64,000 nucleotides of DNA. It comes from Actinoplanes sp. M2I2 (lineage in GTDB: Bacteria > Actinomycetota > Actinomycetes > Mycobacteriales > Micromonosporaceae). Numbering within the stretch: position 1 is the first letter of the stretch; every line of letters begins with the position of its first letter. Location: positions 558,001 to 622,000 of the forward strand of contig NZ_JALPVJ010000005.1 of the NCBI RefSeq assembly GCF_023544445.1, written 5' to 3'. The position numbers were made by a program, and so were the translations under genes. Shown piece after piece: positions 49,590-57,889 of the stretch. Under the pieces are notes generated by a model. That model was not told the origin of the DNA. It did not search any database and saw only the letters and a list, made by a program, of their open reading frames with translations.

Positions 49590-50837
49590 ATGACGACCGT
49601 TCTGCAGCAGGCCGCCGACGCGCGCGTGGCCGCCATCGACCTCGCCGCCGCCACCCGCGCCGAGAAGGACAAGGCGCTGCTGCTGATGGCCGACCGCCTG
49701 GTCGAGCGCTCGTCGGACATCGTCGCGGCGAACGGGGTCGACGTGACCAACGGGCGTGCCTCCGGGCTGTCCGAGGCGATGATCGACCGGCTCACCCTCA
49801 CCCCCGCGCGGGTCGAGGCGATGGCCGAGGGGCTGCGCGAGCTGGCCGCGCTGCCCGACCCGGTCGGTGACGTGGTGCGCGGCTCGACCCTGGCCAACGG
49901 GCTGGAGCTGCGCCAGGTGCGGGTGCCGTTCGGCGTGGTCGGCATCATCTACGAGGGCCGGCCCAACGTGACCGCCGACGCCGCGGGCATCTGCCTGAAA
50001 TCGGGCAACGCGGTGCTGCTGCGCGGCTCGGGCTCGGCCTTCAGCTCGAACGCGGCGATCGTCTCGGTGCTGCGCAAGGCGGTGACCGACAGCGGACTGC
50101 CGGCCGACACCATCCAGCTGCTCGACGCGACCAGCCGCGACTCGGTCAAGGAGCTCATGCGGGCCCGCGGGCTGGTCGACGTGCTGATCCCGCGCGGCGG
50201 CGCCTCGCTGATCAAAACGGTGGTCGAGGAGTCGACCGTGCCGGTGATCGAGACGGGCGTCGGCAACTGCCACGTCTATGTGGACGAGTCGGCCGACCTC
50301 GAAAAGGCGCTCGCGGTGGCGGTCAACTCCAAGACCCAGCGACTGTCCACTTGCAACACCGCCGAGTCGCTGCTGGTGCACGCGGCGATCGCCGACCGCT
50401 TCCTGCCGCTGGTGCTGGCCGAGCTGGCCGATGCGGGCGTCACGGTGCACGGTGATCCCCAGGTGGTGGGTTACGACCCGGCGGTGGTGCCGGCCACCGA
50501 CGAGGACTGGGGCCGCGAATACCTGTCGGCCGACCTCGCGGTGGCGATCGTCGACTCGATCGACGACGCGATCGACCACATCCGCCGCTACAGCAGCGGT
50601 CACACCGAGGCCATCGTGAGCGAGTCGGTGACGGCGACGCGCCGGTTCACCGCGCGGGTCGACGCGGCCGCCGTGATGGTAAACGCATCGACCCGGTTCA
50701 CCGACGGCGGCGAGTTCGGCTTCGGCGCCGAGATCGGCATCAGCACGCAGAAACTGCACGCCCGCGGACCGATGGGCCTGCCCGAGCTGACCTCGACGAA
50801 GTACATCGTCACGGGCAACGGCCACATTCGACGGTGA
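49590..50837 (+). CDS. proA: glutamate-5-semialdehyde dehydrogenase
   Basis: 415 residues. NADPH-dependent reduction of glutamyl 5-phosphate to glutamate semialdehyde, the second step of proline synthesis. The catalytic Cys lies in [10 protein letters not shown] (about residue 260); [15 protein letters not shown] and the C-terminal [16 protein letters not shown] are typical. ATG 49590 has GAGGGG upstream and is preferred over ATG 49554. Confidence 0.97.
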   Translation: MTTVLQQAADARVAAIDLAAATRAEKDKALLLMADRLVERSSDIVAANGVDVTNGRASGLSEAMIDRLTLTPARVEAMAEGLRELAALPDPVGDVVRGSTLANGLELRQVRVPFGVVGIIYEGRPNVTADAAGICLKSGNAVLLRGSGSAFSSNAAIVSVLRKAVTDSGLPADTIQLLDATSRDSVKELMRARGLVDVLIPRGGASLIKTVVEESTVPVIETGVGNCHVYVDESADLEKALAVAVNSKTQRLSTCNTAESLLVHAAIADRFLPLVLAELADAGVTVHGDPQVVGYDPAVVPATDEDWGREYLSADLAVAIVDSIDDAIDHIRRYSSGHTEAIVSESVTATRRFTARVDAAAVMVNASTRFTDGGEFGFGAEIGISTQKLHARGPMGLPELTSTKYIVTGNGHIRR

Positions 50838-50842
50838 TCGAC

Positions 50843-50866
50843 GGCCGTCCGCGCTGGTGGACGGCC
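50843..50866 (+). terminator. proBA terminator
   Basis: GGCCGTCC (50843-50850) pairs with GGACGGCC (50859-50866), then CTTT. It lies 5 nt past the proA stop. The T run is short. Confidence 0.6.
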
Positions 50867-50958
50867 CTTTGGTGGCCCTGAGACGTGCCGGCTCACCGCG
50901 CCCGCGGCCGGAGGGCCAGTCGCCTACCGTTCTCCTCGCTTGATGCGCCGGCCACGTC

Positions 50959-51834
50959 TCAGGAGCACTGGAACAGGAAGGTGGCAGCCTCGAAGCGGCC
51001 CACGGCAAGGTCGTCGCGCCGGATCACCCAGTACAGGCTGCCGCAATCGCCCCACATCATCTCCGCGTCGTCGTCCGAGTCGATCTGCACCAGCGACGTC
51101 CAGAGCCTCGCCTCGTCCCACAACGCCGGGTCGGAGTAGGACACATCTGAGCCCAGGCGCTGCCACGCGGCGGCGACCTCAACCGAGTCCTGAACCGGAT
51201 AGGCGTATCCCCCGAGGTAGTGCCGCGGCATCTCCGTCCGCATGCTCACCTCGTCCCCGAACTCATCGCTGTTGAAGGCATCAGCCATGAACTCTTTGTC
51301 CGCATCGGACAGCTCCTCAACGGCCTGCCTCAGCGCGGGATGTTCCCAGTCCGGCCCCGTCGCGGTCACCTCAACAGCGAGCGGGACCTCGGGGTAGACG
51401 GCCGCGCCCGGTTCGCTTCGCACCGTCGTCGCCGTCCCGGCCGGCACGAAGACGACCCGGCCCGTCGGCGGCTCATCGACCGGCACCGGATCGCTGATCC
51501 AGAACGTCTCGTGCGGATCCTCGGCCGGGTCGCGGTAGAACAGGAGCAGCATGCCGCCGACCGGCAACGGCATGTCGAGGAGGCCCGCCGGCACCCGGCC
51601 CAGATCGATACCCGCGACAAAGCCGAGCGGCCGTCCCGCTTCCGAACGCGGCCATTCCACGTTCTCCGGCAACGCCGGCGATCCGCCCAACTGCCCGGCG
51701 ACCGGCTCACCCGCTGCGGCCCGCCGAAGCCGGACAGCAGGACGCATCAGCCCGATCCAGGCATCGGCCACCGCCGGAGGCAGCGTTGCCCGCGCCGCCT
51801 CGATCAGCTCCGCCGCATTCGCCGTCGAGTCCAT
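50959..51834 (-). CDS. DUF1963 (YwqG-like) protein
   Basis: 291 residues. It matches the DUF1963 pattern: an N-terminal LGGSPALPENVEWP, LGFVAGIDLGRV in the middle, and a C-terminus MMWGDCGSLYWVIRRDDL then FLFQCS. The family is widespread and uncharacterised. ATG 51834 has GGAG close upstream; GTG 51843 is possible. It stands alone. Confidence 0.85.
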   Translation of the reverse strand: MDSTANAAELIEAARATLPPAVADAWIGLMRPAVRLRRAAAGEPVAGQLGGSPALPENVEWPRSEAGRPLGFVAGIDLGRVPAGLLDMPLPVGGMLLLFYRDPAEDPHETFWISDPVPVDEPPTGRVVFVPAGTATTVRSEPGAAVYPEVPLAVEVTATGPDWEHPALRQAVEELSDADKEFMADAFNSDEFGDEVSMRTEMPRHYLGGYAYPVQDSVEVAAAWQRLGSDVSYSDPALWDEARLWTSLVQIDSDDDAEMMWGDCGSLYWVIRRDDLAVGRFEAATFLFQCS

Positions 51835-52049
51835 GATCTCCACCGGGGCATCCTGCCACCACCCCCGTGCTCATTCCAGAGTCCGCGGCCTTCAGAGTCA
51901 CCGTCACCGTGACGCCGATCCGAACGCCGAGGACAAGACCCGCCCGGGCAAGGCTCACGTCAGTTACGCAAAGGGGTGGAGAGGCGAGCTAAGGGCTCGC
52001 CAGGTCAACGCGGTTGATGTGGCCGACGCCGTCGCCGGGGCCAACACCG
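51835..52049. other. intergenic region
   Basis: About 215 bp. It holds a GGCGAGC/GCTCGCC hairpin (51983-52001), probably a terminator of the exported-protein operon that ends at 52050, and the DUF1963 upstream region. Nothing else is convincing. Confidence 0.4.
51983..52001 (-). terminator. possible terminator of the exported-protein operon
   Basis: A 7-bp perfect stem with a 5-nt loop, about 50 nt past the stop at 52050. The T content after it on the minus strand is low (CCCCTTTGC). Confidence 0.4.
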
Positions 52050-52868
52050 TTATTGCCTGGTAAGCGACACGGCCAAAGGCCCAGTTCCCGCGGACGGGGT
52101 CGGCTTGGCCGAGACGCTCGGCTCCGCGGATGAGGCGCGCGCGGACGAGGTCGGCTTGGCCGAGGGGGCCGGCGCCTTGGTGAGCTCGACGGACGGCGCC
52201 GTGCTCGCGGTCGGCGCCGGCCCTACCGGGGTCGACGTCGGCGCCGGGCCGGGCGGCGTCGACGTCGGGGCCGGGGTGGACGCTGCGGGGGCGGTCGGCG
52301 CCGAAGTGGACGGCGCCGGCGCGGTCGGGATGATGGGTGCCGGAGCGGGCGGTGTCGGAGCGGGCGGTGTCGGAGCGGGCGGTGTCGGAGCGGGCGGTGT
52401 CGGAGCGGGCGGTGAAGTCGGGGGCACGGTGCCTGGCTTGCCGAGGGGCAACGGCGCGGCCACGCCCGGGGCCGAGCGCCAGGCGTCGCCGACGAGCGCG
52501 ACCACCCCGTACGCCCAGAGGCCCTGGGGCACGTTGCCCTCGACGCACCTGGTCCGGGTGAGCACGCCCGCGCAGCCGCCGCCGACGGCGACCGACACGC
52601 CGGTGGTCGCGTCGGTGCGGGACACGCGGTAGCCCCGCACGCCGACTCCGGGCGGGACGGTGATCGCGGGCCAGTCGACGCGGACCGACGAGCCGTGTGC
52701 CGTGACGACCGGGACGACGACCGCGGGCAGCTCACCGGCGCGGGCGCCGGCGACGGCCTCGGCGGTGCCGGCGTCCCAGGCCGCCAGTGCGGCCACCGGA
52801 GCGGTCCACAGTGTGGCCGCGATCAGGCTCGCACTCGTGACGGCGTACAGCGAACGCGGCAGTTTCAT
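52050..52868 (-). CDS. exported protein with fibronectin-like part and Pro-rich tail
   Basis: 272 residues. A signal peptide (about 1-29), then a beta-rich region of about 100 residues with two Cys (GGGCAGVLTRTRC) that looks like a fibronectin type III-type domain, then a Pro/Thr/Ala/Ser-rich tail with five PAPTP units. No LPxTG or membrane anchor follows. GGAAGG lies 4 nt before ATG 52868. It is 62 bp downstream of another exported protein gene and likely in its operon. Confidence 0.7.
   Translation of the reverse strand: MKLPRSLYAVTSASLIAATLWTAPVAALAAWDAGTAEAVAGARAGELPAVVVPVVTAHGSSVRVDWPAITVPPGVGVRGYRVSRTDATTGVSVAVGGGCAGVLTRTRCVEGNVPQGLWAYGVVALVGDAWRSAPGVAAPLPLGKPGTVPPTSPPAPTPPAPTPPAPTPPAPTPPAPAPIIPTAPAPSTSAPTAPAASTPAPTSTPPGPAPTSTPVGPAPTASTAPSVELTKAPAPSAKPTSSARASSAEPSVSAKPTPSAGTGPLAVSLTRQ
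52341..52415. repeat. 15-nt tandem repeat (5 copies)
   Basis: CGGAGCGGGCGGTGT four times exactly and once with the last base changed; it encodes the PAPTP repeat of the exported protein. Confidence 0.92.
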
Positions 52869-52930
52869 GGCACCTTCCTCACCCGATGGTGGCCGGGCGT
52901 GGCAGCGCCGCGCCCGGCCGGACTGCTGAA

Positions 52931-53443
52931 TCAGGCGTTGCTCGCGCCGGTCGCCTTCACCTTGATGCTGAAGACGGCGCCCTGGCAGCCGTCCTCCGAG
53001 TTGTTGATCATGTGGACGGCCTTGGGCAGCGTGAAGGTCTTGGTCTCGCCGGCGCCGAGGTCCAGCTCGAGGCCGGAGAGCAGGCCGTTGGTGCCGATCG
53101 GGCCGGCGCTGAAGTCACCGAAGTAGACACCGGTGTTGTTGCAGGTCGAGCCGGGCTGCACGCGAGCGACCTGGACACCGTCGGCCGGGGTCCACTGCAG
53201 GGTGTCGACCCGCACCGGGTACTTGTTCGGGTTCCCGATCTTGATCGTGGCGTCGCCGGTGGCGCCGGGGTAGAGCGTGGCCGTGGTGCTGGCCTCGCTG
53301 ATCACGAGCGCCTTGGCCGTCTCGGCCTCGGCGTACGCGTTGCCCGAGCCGTTCGCGAGCCACGAGGCCCAGGCGGCGCTGGCCACACCGGTCACGGCGA
53401 GGGCGGAGACGATGACGACGGCACGCTTGACAGACTTACGCAT
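52931..53443 (-). CDS. exported surface protein, SipW/CalY-like signal
   Basis: 170 residues. Basic start MRKSVKRAVV, a hydrophobic signal core, then SAAWASWLANGSGNAYAEA, like the signal region of actinobacterial SipW-type/TasA-CalY-related surface proteins. The mature part is a beta-rich domain with three Cys (STCNN and EDGCQ among them). AGGAG lies 7 nt before ATG 53443; a 16-codon upstream extension is less likely. It is first in an operon behind a long structured leader. No SipW-like peptidase gene is in the window. Confidence 0.68.
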   Translation of the reverse strand: MRKSVKRAVVIVSALAVTGVASAAWASWLANGSGNAYAEAETAKALVISEASTTATLYPGATGDATIKIGNPNKYPVRVDTLQWTPADGVQVARVQPGSTCNNTGVYFGDFSAGPIGTNGLLSGLELDLGAGETKTFTLPKAVHMINNSEDGCQGAVFSIKVKATGASNA

Positions 53444-53680
53444 GGGGGCGCTCCTGGCGAAGTAGATGCTTCGAGGCGCCGGTTTCGCCACTCACTCCCC
53501 GCCGGACTGTGGCGACCAACTTCATCGCCCAGCGGATCTTCGTTTCGCCTGGGCCCTTTATCGGGCCTGCCCATACTGTGCCCTGGAGGCGGTCCGGCTT
53601 TCTACCGCCTTTGTTACATAGCGTGACGTCGGCCGGGTAGCCAAACGGTAGCCGATCGGCCCTTTACGGGTGCAAATAGG
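53444..53680 (-). promoter_or_regulatory. structure-rich leader of the exported-protein operon
   Basis: About 235 nt with repeated inverted pairs on the minus strand. Examples are a 6-bp stem at 53588-53609, GGCCC/GGGCC at 53552-53567, and a GGCCG/CGGCC pair enclosing two GGCTACC words further upstream. CCCGTAAAGGG and CCCGATAAAGGG recur. The space is too long and too structured for a simple spacer. I could not match it to a known riboswitch. Confidence 0.4.
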
Positions 53681-53711
53681 TTGCAGGCCTTGACGTGCTC
53701 ACCGAGGGTGA

Positions 53712-54518
53712 TCAGCGACAGCCACGCAACACGGTGAGGGTGGTGTTCACGTCGAAGATCGGGCCCTCGGCGCTGTCCCAGCCGCCGTCGGAGCGCTGGG
53801 TCTCGCCGAGCCGCTTGCGCGCGCTCTGCAGCAGCCAGTCGTCGCCCAGATTGACGCGACGCAGAGCCGCGGCCATCGAGGCGACGTCGGCCGGCGCCAT
53901 GTCGGGCAGCCGGTCGCCCAGCACCAGCTGCACGCGCGCGGACTCGTAGAAGTACTGCTGGCCGTAAAGCAGACCGGCGGCGTGCCAACCGGCGGCGAGG
54001 AACGACGGCCACGTGCCGTCGGGGCGAAGCTGGTTGGCGACCCAGGTCGCGGCGGCGCCGAGCGTCCGGCCGTGGCGGGCGGGCACGTCGAAGTTGGGAT
54101 GTGCCTCGTACTCGGCCAGCGTCATCCAGAAGCCGGCCAGGCAGGTCAGGTAGAGCGTGGCCTCAGGATCGCCGGGCAACGCCCACGCGGGCGCCTCGGC
54201 GGCCAGCTCCTCGGCCTCCTGCCAGGTGCCGTCCTTACGCTGCACGGCGGCCAGCCAGGCCAGCGCCCGGTCGACCGGCTCGCCGCTCAGGCCGCCCAGG
54301 TCGTCGAGCTCGTTGAGCCGGAAACAGGTGGCATCGACGGAGCTGATGGCGCCGTCGGTCGAGGCGGGCCAGCCACCGGCCTCGGTCTGGCCCTCCACGA
54401 TCCGTTCGATCACGTGGGGATCCGGGCGCTGACCGGTGCGCAGATACGAAAGGCGGGCCCGCTCGACAGGATCGCCGTGCGCGACGACATAGCCGATCGC
54501 AGCGTCGATATCTACCAC
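53712..54518 (-). CDS. terpene cyclase/prenyltransferase-fold protein
   Basis: 268 residues with repeated QW-type motifs: QTEAGGWPAS, QRKDGTWQ, QLRPDGTWPS and QRSDGGWDS, as in squalene-hopene cyclases and prenyltransferase beta barrels. It is much shorter than a squalene cyclase (about 630) and lacks the DxDD acid motif, so it is probably not a full cyclase. GTG 54518 has TAGCGT 7 nt upstream and no ribosome binding site: likely leaderless. Confidence 0.78.
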   Translation of the reverse strand: MVDIDAAIGYVVAHGDPVERARLSYLRTGQRPDPHVIERIVEGQTEAGGWPASTDGAISSVDATCFRLNELDDLGGLSGEPVDRALAWLAAVQRKDGTWQEAEELAAEAPAWALPGDPEATLYLTCLAGFWMTLAEYEAHPNFDVPARHGRTLGAAATWVANQLRPDGTWPSFLAAGWHAAGLLYGQQYFYESARVQLVLGDRLPDMAPADVASMAAALRRVNLGDDWLLQSARKRLGETQRSDGGWDSAEGPIFDVNTTLTVLRGCR

Positions 54519-54525
54519 TCCGGAG

Positions 54526-54531
54526 ACGCTA
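54526..54531 (-). promoter_or_regulatory. -10 element, likely leaderless promoter
   Basis: TAGCGT on the minus strand, 7 nt before GTG 54518; the same hexamer and spacing as at 42616. Confidence 0.5.
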
Positions 54532-54561
54532 CAACCCGTACGCGGATTTCGCTGTGCCGTC

Positions 54562-54584
54562 CGGACCTATGTGCCATAGGTCCG
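54562..54584. promoter_or_regulatory. 23-bp inverted repeat, possible operator
   Basis: CGGACCTA and TAGGTCCG arms around a 7-nt centre, placed just upstream of where the -35 of the 54518 promoter should be. Confidence 0.5.
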
Positions 54585-54600
54585 TTCCGTCATTCACCCA

Positions 54601-54638
54601 TCACGCTGGGAAGTCGAGAAGCCGACTCCCCAGCGTGA
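54601..54638 (-). terminator. hairpin after moeZ
   Basis: A 10-bp outer stem TCACGCTGGG/CCCAGCGTGA with an inner AGTCG/CGACT stem, 17 nt past the moeZ stop. There is no strong T run. Confidence 0.6.
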
Positions 54639-54654
54639 CCGTACGGTTGCTCAA

Positions 54655-55836
54655 TCAGTAGGAAGGCTGCGAAGGGTCAACCGTGTTGACCCACGAGACG
54701 ATGCCGCCCTGGACGTGCACGGCGTCCTTGAAACCGGCCGCCTTGAGAGCCGCCAGCGCCTCGGCCGAGCGCACGCCCGACTTGCAGTGCAGCACGATCT
54801 GCCGGTCCTGCGGGAAGCGGGACAGCGCCTCGCCCGAGAGGATCTCACCCTTGGGGATCAGGGTCGCGCCCGGAATCCGGTTGATCTCCCACTCGGCGGG
54901 CTCGCGGACGTCGACCAGGAACAGGTCCTTGCCGGAGTCCTGCCAGTCCTTGAGCTCGCGGGCCGTGATGGTCGCGTCGAGAGTGGCCTCCTCGGCCTCC
55001 GGCGACACCGCGCCGCAGAAGTCCTCGTAGTCCTCGAGCAGGTCGGTGACGGTCGGGTTGTCACCGCAGAGCGCGCAAGCCGGGTCCTTACGGACCTTGA
55101 TCTTGCGGTACTCCATCTCGAGGGCGTCGTAGACCATCAGCTTGCCCACCAGCGGCTCGCCGATGCCGGTCAGCAGCTTGATCGCCTCGTTGACCTGGAT
55201 CGACCCGATCGACGCGCAGAGCACACCGAGGACGCCGCCCTCGGCGCAGCTCGGCACCATGCCGGGCGGCGGCGGCTCGGGGTAGAGGCAGCGGTAGCAG
55301 GGACCGTGCTCCTCCCAGAAGACCGAGGCCTGGCCGTCGAAGCGATAGATCGAGCCCCAGACGTACGGCTTACCGAGCAGCACGGCGGCGTCGTTGACCA
55401 TGTAACGCGTCGCGAAGTTGTCGGTGCCGTCGACGATCAGGTCGTACTGGCTGAAGATCTCTTTGACGTTGTCGACGTCAAGCGCGGTGTTGTGGATGAC
55501 CACATTCACCAGCGGGTTGACCTCACGGATGCTGGCCGCGGCGGACTCGGCCTTGGGCCGGCCGATGTCGGACACACCGTGGATGATCTGGCGCTGCAGG
55601 TTGGATTCGTCGACGGTGTCGAAGTCGACGATGCCCAGCGTGCCGACGCCGGCGGCGGCCAGGTAGAGCAGCGCCGGCGAGCCGAGGCCGCCCGCGCCGA
55701 CGACCAGGACCTTGGCGTTCTTGAGCCGCTTCTGACCGTCCATCCCGACATCCGGGATGATCAGGTGCCGCGAGTAACGGCGGATCTCATCGATCGACAG
55801 CTCTGCGGCCGGCTCGACGAGCGGGGGCAGTGCCAC
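54655..55836 (-). CDS. moeZ: ThiF-rhodanese sulfurtransferase/adenylyltransferase MoeZ
   Basis: 393 residues. An E1-like adenylating domain (GAGGLGSPALLYLAAAG for ATP; FDTVDESNLQRQ) with zinc Cys pairs (CYRC and CALC) and a C-terminal rhodanese domain with active Cys in HCKSGVRS. It activates the C-terminus of ThiS/MoaD/CysO-like carrier proteins and passes sulfur for molybdopterin, thiamine or cysteine synthesis. GTG 55836 follows GGGGAGTTAAC. Matches Rv3206c in position and domain order. Confidence 0.95.
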   Translation of the reverse strand: MALPPLVEPAAELSIDEIRRYSRHLIIPDVGMDGQKRLKNAKVLVVGAGGLGSPALLYLAAAGVGTLGIVDFDTVDESNLQRQIIHGVSDIGRPKAESAAASIREVNPLVNVVIHNTALDVDNVKEIFSQYDLIVDGTDNFATRYMVNDAAVLLGKPYVWGSIYRFDGQASVFWEEHGPCYRCLYPEPPPPGMVPSCAEGGVLGVLCASIGSIQVNEAIKLLTGIGEPLVGKLMVYDALEMEYRKIKVRKDPACALCGDNPTVTDLLEDYEDFCGAVSPEAEEATLDATITARELKDWQDSGKDLFLVDVREPAEWEINRIPGATLIPKGEILSGEALSRFPQDRQIVLHCKSGVRSAEALAALKAAGFKDAVHVQGGIVSWVNTVDPSQPSY

Positions 55837-55953
55837 GTTAACTCCCCGGGTTGGCGGTAAGGATCGCCCACTATTGTCACTCGCGACGGGGCCGATCGGC
55901 CATGACGTTGCCCACCGGCCCGACATGCGGGATACGGGAATTTCTCCCGGCGT

Positions 55954-56904
55954 TCACAGAGACGGACCGGTGAAGGCCTTCCCGTTGAGGCGAGGCCACG
56001 CGTACGCCTTGCACCCGCGCAGCGTGAGGGTCTGCTGCACCATCACCGGGGCCGGGCCGCCCGCGCGGGGACAGCCCTGGTGATGGTGCCCCAGCTCGTG
56101 CCCGACCTCGTGATTGATCACATATTGCCGATAGGTGGAGAGGGCGACCTTGGCACGGACGTACGGAGGCGCCGAGAGCCGCCACCGGTCGAGGTTGATG
56201 ATCGCCTTGCCGGTGGTGCGGCACGACGTGTACGGGCGTCCGCCGACCCGGATGTTGGTGCCGCCTCGGAGGCACATCTTCCCGGCCGTGTCCCGCGTCG
56301 CCAGATAGACCGTGAACTCGGCCGGATCGGCGCCGCCCACCCGCTGCAGGCGCAGCCGGCCGCCGCCGGTCCAGCTGCGGGGATCACCCAGGGTGCCGGC
56401 CACCTGTTCGGCGAAGGCCTTGACGTCCTCGTTGCTCCCGATCTCGACGGCCACCCGGAAACGCCGCAGCTGACCCTGGCCACCGGCGACGGCCCCGCGC
56501 CCGGAGGCGTACGCGAACCGGCCCGAACCGCGGGCCGGCACCGCACCCGGCAGCTGCAGGACACCGGCCGACACCGTCGTCCCGGTGGACCTGGACGGCT
56601 TCGTCGAAGGCGCGGGCGGGCTCGTGCTCGGCGCGACGGGCGACGGCGCGGTCGACAGCGCGGTGGACGACTGCGACGACGGGATCGCCGTCGGGGCCGC
56701 CACCGGTTCCATCCGCCGGCTCACCGCGAAACCGCCGGCGATGAAAACGGCCACGGCCAGGGCGGCCAGCCCCCGGGTACGCCACCGGTCCCGGCCGGAC
56801 GGCGTGCCGGCAGCGGGCGGTGCGGTGGCTTCGTCGATCATCGCCGCCAGCGTCGCACACGCCGCGGAGCGCTGTCCGGCCCTGATGAATCTTGTGAGAT
56901 CCAC
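55954..56904 (-). CDS. DUF3152 putative secreted metalloprotease
   Basis: 316 residues. A Pro/Ser/Thr-rich stalk follows one membrane segment (about 46-62). The DUF3152 domain ends with NHEVGHELGHHHQGCPRAGG, an extended HExxHxxGHxH zinc-protease motif. The membrane segment places the domain outside the cell. It matches the Rv3207c position next to moeZ. Start GTG 56904 is uncertain; an ATG at 56841 is possible. Confidence 0.85.
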   Translation of the reverse strand: MDLTRFIRAGQRSAACATLAAMIDEATAPPAAGTPSGRDRWRTRGLAALAVAVFIAGGFAVSRRMEPVAAPTAIPSSQSSTALSTAPSPVAPSTSPPAPSTKPSRSTGTTVSAGVLQLPGAVPARGSGRFAYASGRGAVAGGQGQLRRFRVAVEIGSNEDVKAFAEQVAGTLGDPRSWTGGGRLRLQRVGGADPAEFTVYLATRDTAGKMCLRGGTNIRVGGRPYTSCRTTGKAIINLDRWRLSAPPYVRAKVALSTYRQYVINHEVGHELGHHHQGCPRAGGPAPVMVQQTLTLRGCKAYAWPRLNGKAFTGPSL

Positions 56905-56926
56905 GTCGGCCCGGCCGGATCCGCGC

Positions 56927-57889
56927 TCATCCCCCGACCGGCGAACCGATCTCGTCCAGCAGCCCGACGACTGCCCGGGCGACCAGCCGGGGCACCTCCA
57001 TCTGGGCGACGTGGCCGACGCCGGGAAGCATCAGCAGGCGGGAGTCCGGGATGGCCCGGGCCACCTGCAAAGGCACCCGGGAATCGACCAGCTTGTCGCT
57101 GAGACCGCCGACGACCACCGTCGGCGCCTGCACCCGGGCGGCCAGCCGCCACTGCGAGTTGGCCCCCGGCAGGTACGCCCGCAGGAAGCTCGACACCAGG
57201 CCGCGCAGGGTGCCCAGATAGGCCTTCGGGTAATGCTCGACGGTGTACCGCAGCTGGATCTCCTCCATCGCCTCGGCCCGGCGCTGCGGAGAAACCTTGC
57301 TGGTGTCGCCGAAACAGGCGGCCAGCACCTGCTCGGCCATCTCCTCGGCGGTGAGCCGCGAGAACGCCCACCCGAGCACGCGGTCGGCCCGTGGCAGGGC
57401 CAGCAGGGGCAGGGCGCGGGCCTGGGCCGTACGCCGGGGGTCGAGGAACGGCATGGCCGGGGAGATCAGCGTCAGCGTGCGCACCAGGTCGGGCCGCAGC
57501 CCGGCGACGCGCACGGCGATCGAGCCGCCCAGCGAGTTGCCGACGAGGTGGACCGGGCCGCGCCCGTCGTGCTCCAGATAGCTGATCAGCGTGCCCGCGA
57601 ACGACGCGATCGAATAGCGCGGGCTCGGATCGCTATAACCGAAACCGGGCAGGTCGACGGCTCGCGCGTCGAACCGGTCGGCCAGCAGCCCGGCGAAGTC
57701 GGTGAAGTTCTGCGACGACCCGCCGAGCCCGTGGACGTAGACGGCCAGCTCCGCGCCGGGCCGGGTCGCCGGGGTGTCACGGACGTGCAGCATGGAGCCG
57801 CCGACGGCGACTCGCCGGGCCGGCCAGGGAACGGGTGCTTCGCCCTCGGGCAGCAGCGAGCTGTCGGGGGCCAGGATGGCGCCTTTCAT
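56927..57889 (-). CDS. alpha/beta hydrolase
   Basis: 320 residues. VHGLGGSSQNF is the oxyanion region, VGNSLGGSIAVRV holds the nucleophile Ser (about residue 133), and GVGHVAQME holds the catalytic His. The substrate is unknown. ATG 57889 overlaps the stop of the upstream 886-residue gene by 4 nt. Confidence 0.87.
   Translation of the reverse strand: MKGAILAPDSSLLPEGEAPVPWPARRVAVGGSMLHVRDTPATRPGAELAVYVHGLGGSSQNFTDFAGLLADRFDARAVDLPGFGYSDPSPRYSIASFAGTLISYLEHDGRGPVHLVGNSLGGSIAVRVAGLRPDLVRTLTLISPAMPFLDPRRTAQARALPLLALPRADRVLGWAFSRLTAEEMAEQVLAACFGDTSKVSPQRRAEAMEEIQLRYTVEHYPKAYLGTLRGLVSSFLRAYLPGANSQWRLAARVQAPTVVVGGLSDKLVDSRVPLQVARAIPDSRLLMLPGVGHVAQMEVPRLVARAVVGLLDEIGSPVGG

Noticed and set aside
53551..53567. 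Flagellar/WhiG-type sigma factor -10 (GCCCGATAA) upstream of the exported-protein operon
   Set aside because: It resembles GCCGATAA, but no matching -35 at the right distance was found, so it is kept only as part of the structured leader.
53444..53680. Cyclic-di-GMP-I (GEMM) or ydaO riboswitch
   Set aside because: Some words look similar, but the conserved core elements could not be lined up by eye.
53712..54518. Full squalene-hopene cyclase
   Set aside because: Only 268 residues and no DxDD motif; the QW repeats support the fold but not the reaction.
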